Below, piece by piece: positions 8,045-15,331 of a stretch of DNA of 21,410 nucleotides. The DNA lies in the NCBI GenBank assembly GCA_043802925.1, contig JAZDKP010000161.1:1-21410 (forward strand), in the 5' to 3' direction. The position numbers and the translations under genes are program-made. The DNA comes from JAZDKP01 sp043802925 (GTDB lineage Bacteria > Fibrobacterota > OXYB2-FULL-49-7 > JAEUSG01). Every line of letters starts with the position of its first letter. Positions within the stretch are counted from its first letter, which is position 1. The notes under the pieces are model-generated. The model searched no databases. It worked only from the letters and a program-made list of their open reading frames with translations, and had not been told where the DNA came from.

Positions 8045-9169
8045 ATGCTGATTCGAACGCTCGTCGTCGACGATACGGTGCTTTTCCGGAAGCTCATTTC
8101 CGAGGCCTCCGCCGCCTTTCCAGGGGTTGAGGTGGTGGGCACGGCCGCAAGTGGCGCCATTGCGCTGAAAAAGCTGCACCAATCGCCGGTGGATCTTGTT
8201 TTGCTCGATGTGCACATGGCCGACATGGACGGCGTCCAGACCCTTGAGCACATACGGCTTGAATTTCCGGATACCGCGGTGGTCATGGTGAGCGGCGTCA
8301 GCACCCGCAGCGCGGACTCCACCATCCGCGCGCTCGAACTCAGCGCGCTCGATTTCATCCGCAAGCCCGACAGCAGTGACTACCAGGAAAACGTTTTACG
8401 GCTTCGCGAGGATTTAAAAAACGTGTTCCGCAGCCTTGAGACCCGGATGCTCACGCGCGGGTTGCGGAAATCCGCGGACGCGCCTCTGCACGACCGTCCC
8501 CTTGCAGCCCCTTCGGCAGCGCCCGGGCCGCCTCACGCGCCCGCCGTGGACCCGGCGACGTCCCACCGGCTTCCGGACACGCTTGACCTGGTGGTGCTCG
8601 GGGTGTCCACGGGCGGGCCCGAGGCGCTCTCCCGCGTCATTCCCGCTCTCCCTGCGGACCTCGGGGTGCCCGTGGTGCTGGTCCAGCATATGCCGCCCCA
8701 TTTTACGCGCTCCCTGGCCGAGAGCCTCGGTAAAAAGTCGGCACTGGAGGTCGTGGAAGCCGTCTCCGACGGGGAACTGCGTCCCGGCCGGGTCTACATC
8801 GCGCCGGGCGGACAGCACCTGGTTGTGCGCGAACACCAGGGACGGCTTTACGCAATGCTTAATGCCGACCCGCCGGAAAACAGCTGCCGCCCGTCGGTGG
8901 ACGTCCTGTTCCGTTCCGTGGCCGGGGCCTGCGGTGACCGCGGCGTTCTTGCCGTCATCCTCACAGGCATGGGCAGCGATGGCCTCCGCGGCGTGGAGGC
9001 GCTTAAAAAAAAGAAATGCTATTGCCTGACGCAAAACGAAGCCACCTGTGTGGTGTACGGCATGCCTCGGGCCGTGGACGACGCCCGGTTTTCCGATGAA
9101 TCGCTGCCTGTCAGCGGCATGGCTGCGCGAATAACGGAAATAGTACGGCACTGTCATAAAAGGATATAA
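8045..9169 (+). CDS. cheB: Chemotaxis response regulator / protein-glutamate methylesterase CheB
   Basis: This 374-residue enzyme would remove methyl groups from, or deamidate, MCP glutamates after phosphorylation by CheA. The receiver (1-125) has acidic D9/D10, phospho-Asp55 in LVLLDVHM, and Lys107 in IRKPD. A Pro/Ala-rich linker (about 145-178) leads to the esterase domain with the catalytic triad Ser188 (GVSTGGP), His215 (VQHMPPHF) and Asp312 (LTGMGSDG). The start is the ATG one base after the MCP stop, because the receiver begins there. Translation would be coupled, since there is no good Shine-Dalgarno sequence of its own. An upstream in-frame extension overlaps the MCP end and adds nothing resembling a domain. 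Confidence 0.96.
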   Translation: MLIRTLVVDDTVLFRKLISEASAAFPGVEVVGTAASGAIALKKLHQSPVDLVLLDVHMADMDGVQTLEHIRLEFPDTAVVMVSGVSTRSADSTIRALELSALDFIRKPDSSDYQENVLRLREDLKNVFRSLETRMLTRGLRKSADAPLHDRPLAAPSAAPGPPHAPAVDPATSHRLPDTLDLVVLGVSTGGPEALSRVIPALPADLGVPVVLVQHMPPHFTRSLAESLGKKSALEVVEAVSDGELRPGRVYIAPGGQHLVVREHQGRLYAMLNADPPENSCRPSVDVLFRSVAGACGDRGVLAVILTGMGSDGLRGVEALKKKKCYCLTQNEATCVVYGMPRAVDDARFSDESLPVSGMAARITEIVRHCHKRI

Positions 9170-9176
9170 AGAACCC

Positions 9177-10025
9177 ATGGCCAGCCTCACTGACAGCGAA
9201 TTCAGGCAGCTCCGGACGTTCATTGAGCAAAGCTGCGGCATTTGTGTGGGCGATGAAAAGGCCTACCTTATTGAAAGCCGCCTCTCCGGGCTCATGGTCC
9301 AGGCGGGTTGCACCGGTTTCACCGAATTCTACCAGAAGGCCGTGGGCGACCGCACCCTCGGGCTCCGCGACAAAATCGTGGACGCCATGACCACCAACGA
9401 GACCCTCTGGTTCCGCGACACGCACCCCTTTAAGATTCTCGAAGAGGCGATCCTCCGGCCCATGGCTGACGAGATCCTTGCGGGGCGCCGCAAAAAAATC
9501 CGCATCTGGAGCGCGGCTTGCTCCACGGGCCAGGAACCCTATTCCATTGCCATGACGCTCCAGGAGTTTGCGCGGCGTCATTCTGTGCTGCCCCTCGAGT
9601 ACGTGGAAATTATTGCCACTGATATTTCTCCGTCCGCGCTTTTTCTTGCGCAGGCGGGCCGGTACGACAAACTCTCCATTTCCCGTGGGCTGCCCGAGGA
9701 GATGCGGAACCGGTATTTTGAGGCCGTTGGTTCCCTCTGGGTCCTCAAGGACAACATCAAGAAGATGGTCACCTTCCGGAAGTTCAACCTGCAGGAAAGC
9801 CTCACCGGTCTGGGTCATTTCGATATTGTCTTTTGCCGTAACGTGGCCATTTATTTCTCGGAGCCTTTTAAAAAGGACCTGCTCTTGCGCCTGGCCCGGA
9901 CCCTTCGGCCCGACGGCTTTCTGTTCATCGGCGCCTCGGAGTCCCTGACCCATTATACGGCGGAGTTCCTGATGATGACGATCGACAAGGGAATGTATTA
10001 CCGTGTCAAACCGGAGGTTTTATAA
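9177..10025 (+). CDS. cheR: Chemotaxis protein methyltransferase CheR
   Basis: This 282-residue S-adenosylmethionine-dependent methyltransferase would methylate MCP glutamates. The N-terminal helical domain (1-75) precedes TTNETLWFRD (72-81), the family motif linking the two domains. The SAM site WSAACSTGQEPYS is at 111-123, IIATDISPSAL at 145-155, and the late motif FCRNVAIYF at about 219-227. The C-terminal segment GFLFIGASESL is typical. The length matches the family, with no TPR extension. It starts seven nt after the cheB stop, and its stop TAA overlaps the cheY ATG by one base, so the block is translationally coupled. Confidence 0.96.
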   Translation: MASLTDSEFRQLRTFIEQSCGICVGDEKAYLIESRLSGLMVQAGCTGFTEFYQKAVGDRTLGLRDKIVDAMTTNETLWFRDTHPFKILEEAILRPMADEILAGRRKKIRIWSAACSTGQEPYSIAMTLQEFARRHSVLPLEYVEIIATDISPSALFLAQAGRYDKLSISRGLPEEMRNRYFEAVGSLWVLKDNIKKMVTFRKFNLQESLTGLGHFDIVFCRNVAIYFSEPFKKDLLLRLARTLRPDGFLFIGASESLTHYTAEFLMMTIDKGMYYRVKPEVL

Positions 10026-10399
10026 TGAAGATTCTTTCTGCGGACGATTCCGCCATGATCCGGAGGGTGATCCGGGGGGCCGTTGAAATGATCGGCCACG
10101 AGCTGGTCGAAGCGGCCGACGGGCGCGAGGCGCTCGAAATCCTTGAACTGCGCCATGCGGAAATTGGCCTCCTTCTTCTCGACTGGAATATGCCGCGCCT
10201 CGACGGGTTTTCTGTGCTGCAGAAGGTCAAGGCCGACCCTCGTTTCTCCAGGATACCGGTCATCATGGTCACCACGGAGGTCGAGCGGACCAAAGTGGTG
10301 GAGGCCATCCGTGCGGGAGCAAAGAATTATGTGATGAAGCCTTTTTCACAGGCGGACCTCGTGTCCAAGATTATGGAAACCATTGGGATGGAAACATAA
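10025..10399 (+). CDS. cheY: Single-domain response regulator CheY
   Basis: This 124-residue stand-alone receiver has the full active site: acidic D7/D8 (SADDSA), phospho-Asp53 in LLDWNMP, the signalling Thr83 in MVTTE, and Lys105 in VMKPF. It would be phosphorylated by the upstream hybrid CheA and carry the signal to an output. With two CheX-type phosphatase domains a few genes downstream, it is their most likely substrate. No output domain is fused, and no flagellar switch gene is present in the window, so the target is unknown. Confidence 0.95.
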   Translation: MKILSADDSAMIRRVIRGAVEMIGHELVEAADGREALEILELRHAEIGLLLLDWNMPRLDGFSVLQKVKADPRFSRIPVIMVTTEVERTKVVEAIRAGAKNYVMKPFSQADLVSKIMETIGMET

Positions 10400-10403
10400 G
10401 ACC

Positions 10404-11273
10404 ATGGCCAGTATCCGTGATCGCATCATCCAGCGTGTGCGCGACCTTGAGGACCTGCCCCCCGCGGGCGGTGCTTTCCTCGAGATACAGCGGCTCATTG
10501 CCGACCACCGGTCGGATGCCGCGTCGCTGGCCCGCATCGTGGAAAAGGACGTATGGCTTACCGCCAAGCTTCTTAAAATGGTCAATTCCGTCTACTTTTC
10601 CGGCCGGTACGGTGAAATCGGCAGCGTGCAGCAGGCGGTCGTGCGCCTCGGCTTTGAGCAGATATGCAAGTTCTGCCTGGCCATGCAGGTCCAGCAGATG
10701 TTTCCGCCGACCTCGTCGCTCATCGACGGCCGCGCCTTCTGGCACCATTCCATCGCCGTGGCCATGGTAACACGTGACATTGCGGAAAAGTCCCCGGTCG
10801 AGGGCGTTGATTCGGGCACGGCCTACGTGGCCGGCCTGCTGCACGACGCGGGCACGCTCATCCTTGACCGTCATTTCACCGAGGTATACCGTAAAATCCG
10901 CGAGACCGCTTCCGCCTATTCCGAGAACGTGTTCCGCATCGAACAAAAGCTCCTCGACATCGAGCATGGGGAAATCGGCGGCCTCATCCTCGAAAAATGG
11001 AAGTTCCCGGAATCCATCGTGCAGGCCGTGAACGGCCATCATTTTCCGGACCGGGCCGAGCTCGAATGGCTTCCCCTGGCCCAGCTTGTGCATCTTTCGG
11101 ACTTCGCGTGCTCTGTTCTGGGCGCGGGCGAACCCGGTGACGCGCTGCCGCAGGGCTTCAGCCATGGTGCGTGGCACGATCTTAAAATCGATCCGGACCA
11201 GATCCCGCCGATTGTCGCGCAGGTCGAGGAGGAGATCGAAAAAATCAAGATCCTCCTGAATGTCGTCCGATAG
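10404..11273 (+). CDS. HDOD domain signalling protein
   Basis: This 289-residue protein carries an HDOD domain (about 15-215), an HD-superfamily helical fold usually lacking phosphodiesterase residues and found in bacterial signalling proteins. Visible landmarks are LPPAGGAFLEIQRLI, the helix ending AKLLKMVNSVYFSG, VRLGFEQICKFCLAM, and the HD pair His147/Asp148 in GLLHDAGTLIL. The latter is unusually intact for HDOD. An ERVEK-type acidic tail ends in an Ile/Val-rich helix. The chosen ATG (10404) follows the cheY stop by four nt. A TTG 21 nt upstream would overlap cheY and is less likely. Its place inside a che operon suggests an effector or scaffold of the pathway; this is inference. Confidence 0.9.
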   Translation: MASIRDRIIQRVRDLEDLPPAGGAFLEIQRLIADHRSDAASLARIVEKDVWLTAKLLKMVNSVYFSGRYGEIGSVQQAVVRLGFEQICKFCLAMQVQQMFPPTSSLIDGRAFWHHSIAVAMVTRDIAEKSPVEGVDSGTAYVAGLLHDAGTLILDRHFTEVYRKIRETASAYSENVFRIEQKLLDIEHGEIGGLILEKWKFPESIVQAVNGHHFPDRAELEWLPLAQLVHLSDFACSVLGAGEPGDALPQGFSHGAWHDLKIDPDQIPPIVAQVEEEIEKIKILLNVVR

Positions 11274-11281
11274 GAAATGCC

Positions 11282-12250
11282 ATGACGATCATTGTTGTCA
11301 ATGCCAACCGTATCATCGAAGGGACGCTCCGGAATATTCTGGAAAGGGAGGGAACGCTGCGCAGCGTCGCGTCCGGTGACATCGAAAGGTACCTGATGCC
11401 CGCGGCGGCCGTACCCGCGGTTGCCGATGCACCGCCTGTTCCGCCTCCGAACCTGGACCATGCGCGGGCGGACATCGCTTCGATACTCGACCAGCCCGCG
11501 ACAACCGTGGCCTTTACCTCGCCCGTGTTCCAGCCGGACCTTGTTTTTTACTGCCCGGGGAACAATGAACAGACGGCCGAATATGATATAGTCAAGCTGC
11601 GGAGGGCGTGTGCCTTTCGTGACGTTCCCCTTTTGGTTCTTTGTGAGCGTTCTTTCGCGCGCATGGCCCAGAACCTCGTGGCGATGGGCGCGAACGACTG
11701 GATTGCACTGCCGCTGCAACCCGAGGCGTTGCGCACTCGTGTCGGGATGGCCTTACGGCCCGTGGGTGCCAAAATGCCCATCCTCACCCGGCTCATCAAC
11801 CCCTTCATTAACGCCACACTCGACCTGATGACCACCATGGCGGGTCTGCAGGTGGTGCGTCGCGACCTTTTCCTGAAAAAGGACTACCGGCTCTTCGGGG
11901 ACATTTCGGGCATCATGAACTTTTCAGGTAAAATCGACGGGTCCGTGGTCGTCTCCTTCAATACGGAACTGGCCCGTGACATCGTGGCCCGCATCCTCAG
12001 CGTGCCGGATATTTCCATCAGTCCCGCAGACCTGCGCGACGGGGTCGGTGAAATCGTCAACATCATTTCCGGCAACGCCAAGGCCTCGCTCGCGGGCACG
12101 GAGTTTGGCCATGAAATCACGCTCCCGGCCGTGGTCACGGGCCAGGGGCATGAAATCCGGCACCCGTCCAATGCGCCCTGCATTGTCATCATTTTTGACG
12201 CGGGCGGACGCCCCTTTGCCGTGCAGATATGCATGGTCGTGCGAAGCTGA
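11282..12250 (+). CDS. cheX: Degenerate receiver domain fused to CheX-type phosphatase domain
   Basis: In this 322-residue protein, residues about 170-322 are a CheX/CheC-family domain: INPFINATLDLM, then FGDISGIMNFSG, and the catalytic helix VGEIVNIISGNAK with Glu257 and Asn260 in the E-x2-N spacing used to dephosphorylate CheY. The N-terminal part (about 1-158) has the alternating pattern of a receiver (MTIIVVNANRII, PDLVFYCPG, VPLLVLCE, MGANDWIALPLQPEAL). It lacks the acidic pair, the phospho-Asp (replaced by the YCPG turn) and the lysine (Leu-Pro instead of Lys-Pro). An Ala/Pro-rich insert spans about 40-57. It therefore reads as a pseudo-receiver that cannot be phosphorylated normally. 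AGGAAA precedes the ATG, eight nt after the HDOD stop. The phosphatase call is strong; the receiver ancestry is moderately sure. Confidence 0.85.
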   Translation: MTIIVVNANRIIEGTLRNILEREGTLRSVASGDIERYLMPAAAVPAVADAPPVPPPNLDHARADIASILDQPATTVAFTSPVFQPDLVFYCPGNNEQTAEYDIVKLRRACAFRDVPLLVLCERSFARMAQNLVAMGANDWIALPLQPEALRTRVGMALRPVGAKMPILTRLINPFINATLDLMTTMAGLQVVRRDLFLKKDYRLFGDISGIMNFSGKIDGSVVVSFNTELARDIVARILSVPDISISPADLRDGVGEIVNIISGNAKASLAGTEFGHEITLPAVVTGQGHEIRHPSNAPCIVIIFDAGGRPFAVQICMVVRS

Positions 12251-12270
12251 CAAAAGGAAGGACCCCCATT

Positions 12271-12711
12271 ATGGCGCTGCCCCTTGTTGAAATGCTCAAA
12301 GAGGCCGCCACCCTGACGTTCCGTAAAGCGCTCATGGTGGATCTTATTGTGGTCGAAGGGGAAGTGCCTGAACCCGAATGGGAGGTTTTCGGCCTCATCG
12401 GCCTGTCGGGTGACGTGAACGGGAATGTGGCGCTCTGCCTGCGCCACGAGACCGCGCGCGAGATTATCTTCCGGTTCAGCGGGGAGGAATCACAGGGACT
12501 CCCGGATATCACGGACGCCGTGGGAGAACTTGTGAACATCATCGCGGGCAACGCCAAGAGCTACCTTTCGGACAAGAACATATTCCTTTCACTGCCCGAG
12601 GTCATCCAGGGCAAGAGCGTGACCCTCGATTTCAAGAAGTACCGTGAACGGGTCGAAATCCGTTTCGCCTCGGACATCGGCCCCATGAAGATTATTTTTG
12701 TCTGCAAATAA
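12271..12711 (+). CDS. cheX: CheX chemotaxis phosphatase
   Basis: This 146-residue, single-domain member of the CheX family dephosphorylates CheY-P to reset signalling. It has LVEMLKEAATLTFRKAL (an amphipathic helix), FGLIGLSGDVNGNVAL, and the catalytic helix DAVGELVNIIAGNAK with Glu86 and Asn89. The domain closely parallels the C-terminal half of the preceding gene, so the two probably arose by duplication. The ATG at 12271 is preferred because AAGGAAGG lies about 10 nt upstream and the helix begins at once. An in-frame ATG at 12229 would overlap the upstream gene. It is the last gene of the operon; its stop codon touches the terminator stem. Confidence 0.93.
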   Translation: MALPLVEMLKEAATLTFRKALMVDLIVVEGEVPEPEWEVFGLIGLSGDVNGNVALCLRHETAREIIFRFSGEESQGLPDITDAVGELVNIIAGNAKSYLSDKNIFLSLPEVIQGKSVTLDFKKYRERVEIRFASDIGPMKIIFVCK

Positions 12712-12749
12712 ACACGGCCCGGCAATGCGCCGGGCCGTGTTGTGGCTTT
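12711..12749 (+). terminator. Rho-independent-type terminator of the che operon
   Basis: A perfect 13-bp stem, AACACGGCCCGGC paired with GCCGGGCCGTGTT, has the 5-nt loop AATGC (12711-12741). TGTGGCTTTTT follows. The U-run begins seven nt after the stem and is short, so release may be less than ideal. The first stem base is the last base of the cheX stop codon. A convergent gene ends at 12765, and the stem may also help stop transcripts from that side, although no clear U-run is seen on the minus strand. Confidence 0.8.
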
Positions 12750-12764
12750 TTGAATTCTTCCGCC

Positions 12765-13463
12765 CTATTCCTTGCCCAGTGACAGGCTGTACCAGTACCA
12801 GACATAAATGCCTGCGCTGATATCGCTGTCCTTGATGCCGTACAAGGGGACGCTGACCGCGAACTGGTGCGGGGTTTCGGGGACGCCCACCCAGAAGCCG
12901 GGCGCAACATTGAAGTCAAAACCGCCGTTGTCGCCCAGCGCGTAGGAGGGATTCACCTCCAGGAAGGGGTAGAACCGGTCCTGGGAGAGCTTGTAGACCG
13001 GGGCCAGGCAGGCGCTGAAGGTCGGCGTCCCCATATCGAAGGTGTTAAACGAAGCGAGTGCGTTCACTTCGAGGGTCCACGTCTCCCGGTCCATGACATA
13101 ATGGTATTGCGGGATGATGTCGAAGTATTCAACGTTTGCGTCCGCGCCCAATTGGAGGGCCAGAATGTGATTTTCCTTAATCTGGTAGCGGGGCATGAGC
13201 CATGAGCCGCCATAGGCGCCCGGGTCGGACTTGAGGTTGAGGGAGGCCAGGTTAACAAAGAGGTCCATATTGTCCGTGAAGCCATACCCGCCCACGATGT
13301 CCGCGTTAAGGTCCATGCCCGAACCCAGCGGCTCCAGATAGAAGAAGGGGTTGGCGGCCAGGGTTTTGGCGCCGGTCATGGTGGTCCAGGCCGTGAAGCA
13401 ATAGCCGAAGGCGAGGCTGACGGAGAGCAGGCAGAGTGCAATGGCAGTGGAGAATCGTTTCAT
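12765..13463 (-). CDS. Exported beta-rich protein, probable outer-membrane barrel
   Basis: This 232-residue protein has a clear Sec signal peptide (MKRFSTAIALCLLSVSLAFG, cleavage near residue 20). The mature chain alternates short amphipathic strands with turns rich in Gly, Asn and Asp, as in DIVGGYGFTDNMDLFVNLAS, RYQIKENHILALQLGADA and VAPGFWVGVPETPHQFAVSVPL. Many strands end in Tyr, Phe or Trp, which suggests a small outer-membrane beta barrel of roughly ten strands. The C-terminus is YSLSLGKE rather than the terminal Phe common in proteobacterial porins. I do not recognise a named family. A strong AAAGGAGG (plus-strand 13472-13479) lies about nine nt before the ATG. It is divergent from the metal-efflux locus, and a shared promoter region may connect their control. 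Confidence 0.8.
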   Translation of the reverse strand: MKRFSTAIALCLLSVSLAFGYCFTAWTTMTGAKTLAANPFFYLEPLGSGMDLNADIVGGYGFTDNMDLFVNLASLNLKSDPGAYGGSWLMPRYQIKENHILALQLGADANVEYFDIIPQYHYVMDRETWTLEVNALASFNTFDMGTPTFSACLAPVYKLSQDRFYPFLEVNPSYALGDNGGFDFNVAPGFWVGVPETPHQFAVSVPLYGIKDSDISAGIYVWYWYSLSLGKE

Positions 13464-13504
13464 GAAAAAGGCCTCCTTTGATGGTTGAGCATTCTGACAA
13501 TAAT

Positions 13505-13534
13505 AGTATAAATCAATTTGTTTTTTCAGAGCAA
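13505..13534 (-). promoter_or_regulatory. Candidate sigma70 promoter for the barrel gene
   Basis: On the minus strand TTGCTC (13534-13529) and TATACT (13510-13505) are separated by 18 nt, and the start codon lies about 42 nt further on behind a strong Shine-Dalgarno. It overlaps the plus-strand promoter at 13518-13547. Confidence 0.5.
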
Positions 13535-13547
13535 GTTTTAATATAAT
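13518..13547 (+). promoter_or_regulatory. Candidate sigma70 promoter for the metal-efflux locus
   Basis: TTGTTT (13518-13523) and a perfect TATAAT (13542-13547) are 18 nt apart. The predicted start of transcription (about 13554) falls immediately at a GTCCGGTAAGG element whose TCCGGT core recurs downstream at 14012 and 14053. This could be an operator. Confidence 0.55.
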
Positions 13548-13606
13548 GCACCCCGTCCGGTAAGGCCTCTTGATTTGAAGCTTTGGAATTGAAGATATTT
13601 TAAAAC

Positions 13607-13981
13607 ATGAGAACCGGCTTTTTCATGCAAATGACCGCGATGGTTGCTACGGTTCTCTTTACCGTACAAGTCCCCTTCTTTTCAGTCAGCCATGATTGCG
13701 GGCACGAGTCCTCCATCGTAGCGCATCCAGCTTATTCCGTGGATTTGACGCTACTTGATTCGGACTGCCGGTGCGATTGCCATGAACGTAAACTCCCGCT
13801 CCCGAAAGAAGATATCCCGGTGCTTTCTTCCGGAACCCATCCCCCGCTCTTGTTTCCTGCACGCGGTCCGGCGACCGGGTCGGTGTCCGGTGCGGACCCG
13901 GGCGCAGCGTCATGCCGCGCCGCGACCGCGGACCCCGCGCTTTCACACACGGCTTCCCGGCCTCTCGTCCTGCGCGTTTAG
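13607..13981 (+). CDS. Small exported Cys/His-rich protein heading the metal-efflux genes
   Basis: This is a 124-residue predicted protein. Residues 1-26 form a signal-like hydrophobic segment (MVATVLFTVQVPFFSVS). Next comes a cluster of possible metal ligands: HDCGHE (29-34), a histidine at about 39, and DCRCDCHE (about 53-60). The rest is Pro/Ala/Gly-rich with no obvious fold. In czc-type loci of other bacteria a small exported histidine-containing protein (CzcI) occupies this position upstream of czcC, so a metal-binding or sensing role is plausible by position; I cannot show homology. The ribosome-binding site is weak, and codon 7 (ATG) is an alternative start. The low-complexity tail leaves some doubt whether the full length is expressed. 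Confidence 0.55.
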   Translation: MRTGFFMQMTAMVATVLFTVQVPFFSVSHDCGHESSIVAHPAYSVDLTLLDSDCRCDCHERKLPLPKEDIPVLSSGTHPPLLFPARGPATGSVSGADPGAASCRAATADPALSHTASRPLVLRV

Positions 13982-14006
13982 CCCCTCATTTCTTCACCCC
14001 TCTGTT

Positions 14007-14032
14007 AATTATCCGGTCAAGACCGGATAATT
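14007..14032. repeat. 12-bp inverted repeat upstream of the efflux outer-membrane factor
   Basis: AATTATCCGGTC (14007-14018) and GACCGGATAATT (14021-14032) form a perfect inverted repeat around a 2-nt centre. A 2-nt spacer is too tight for a normal RNA hairpin loop, and no U-run follows. A protein-binding operator is therefore a better reading than a terminator, although attenuation cannot be excluded. It lies 55 nt before the ATG at 14088. Confidence 0.6.
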
Positions 14033-14087
14033 GCGCGTATGCCGGTCGTGACTCCGGTCTAAGTTTTCTGAACACGGAGAAAGTATT

Positions 14088-15308
14088 ATGCACCCAACAT
14101 CCACGCGGAAAAAGCTGACGTTTTTGCTTTTGGCGTTGCTTTTCATGTTGCCGTTAGATTCCCGTGCGCAAGAGGCGCTGACGCTGAACAGGGCTGTCGC
14201 AAACGCACTTGAACAGAATGGCGAAATCCTGGCGGCACAGAGCGAAAAGACATCGGCGCAATTGGAGTTAAACCAGGCGGCCAGACGTCCCAACCCGGAG
14301 CTTGAAGTCGAAACCGAGAATATGGGACGCGCTGCCACCCGCCTCAAACTGTCCCAACCTGTGGAACTTGGCGGCAAGCGGCAGGCCCGCATCAAGCGGG
14401 CCCGGGCTGATTCACAAAAAGCCGGCGCTGAATTCAAAATCCGTCGTGCGGCCATCCTTGCCGAGACACACCGGCGCTTTTACAAAGCACTCGGCCACCA
14501 GAAGCAGATAGAGCAAATCGACATCCTCATTCAGTTTGCGGAGACGACCCGGACTTTCATCGAAAGGCAGCTGGAAAACGGCCGGGCAGGCAAGACCGAA
14601 CTTTTGCGCAGCGTGAAGGATCTTACGCTCCTGCGCATGGAACGCAACACCCTTGTCCGCGAGTATGAAAACAGCATTATTGCGCTGGGCGCCCTGTGGG
14701 GTTCCGCCCCCGGCGCAATCAAGGATATTTCAGGCGAACTGCATTTCGTTAAGCCCCCGCTCTTTCGGGACAGTCTGAAGATATATATGGAACAAAGCCC
14801 TGTGCTACAGGCCGTTCGTGCCGAAGTCGATGCGTCGAAAGCACGGGAGGCCACCCGCCGCGCTGAAGGGATACCTGGATTTTCGGTCACAGGCGGGTAT
14901 CTCCGCGATAACGAAGCCCGCGATAACCGATTTGCTCTGGGCGCTATCGTGGAACTGCCGCTGTTCAACCGGAATAAGGATGCGGTCGCAGCCGCGCGGA
15001 ACAGGACAGCGGCTGCCGACGGGAAAGCCGATGCTGTAAGGGACGAACTTTATGCCACTTTGATGCAGCGTTTCGGTGAAATTGACCAGCTCGAATATAA
15101 AGCCATGGAATTGAAGGAAAAGGTCATTCCCCAGACAGGGGAGGTCCTTGCGGAATTGAGAAGACTCTTTGAGGCGGGTAAAAGCAGTTATGTGGAACTC
15201 ATTACCACCCAGCGCGAACTGGTGGATGCGTGGCGTGATTATCTGGCCGCGGAGACTGAAATCCGTTTGGCGTTTGCGGATATCATGGAGCTGACCGGAC
15301 AACAATAA
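14088..15308 (+). CDS. Outer-membrane factor of RND metal efflux (CzcC/TolC family)
   Basis: This 406-residue exported protein (signal peptide about 1-27, ending SRAQ) is almost wholly helical in its mature part. It has the two-fold internal layout of outer-membrane efflux proteins: LTLNRAVANALEQNGEILAAQ opens the first repeat, followed by ARRPNPELEVETENMG. The second repeat has SPVLQAVRAEVDASKAR and LGAIVELPLFNRNKDA (about 285-300). Three copies would form a trimeric channel crossing the outer membrane and periplasm. The length is close to CzcC. GGAG at good spacing precedes the ATG. The stop is 23 nt before the adaptor gene, so the three pump genes form an operon. Confidence 0.92.
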   Translation: MHPTSTRKKLTFLLLALLFMLPLDSRAQEALTLNRAVANALEQNGEILAAQSEKTSAQLELNQAARRPNPELEVETENMGRAATRLKLSQPVELGGKRQARIKRARADSQKAGAEFKIRRAAILAETHRRFYKALGHQKQIEQIDILIQFAETTRTFIERQLENGRAGKTELLRSVKDLTLLRMERNTLVREYENSIIALGALWGSAPGAIKDISGELHFVKPPLFRDSLKIYMEQSPVLQAVRAEVDASKAREATRRAEGIPGFSVTGGYLRDNEARDNRFALGAIVELPLFNRNKDAVAAARNRTAAADGKADAVRDELYATLMQRFGEIDQLEYKAMELKEKVIPQTGEVLAELRRLFEAGKSSYVELITTQRELVDAWRDYLAAETEIRLAFADIMELTGQQ

Positions 15309-15331
15309 TACCAACGAAGGAGCCGTTAAAC

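Noticed and set aside
12229..12270. Longer N-terminus for the second CheX
   Set aside because: It overlaps the end of the preceding gene, and a good AAGGAAGG is placed for the ATG at 12271.
14007..14032. Inverted repeat read as a terminator for the small Cys/His-rich gene
   Set aside because: The central spacer is only 2 nt and no U-run follows, so an operator is a better explanation.
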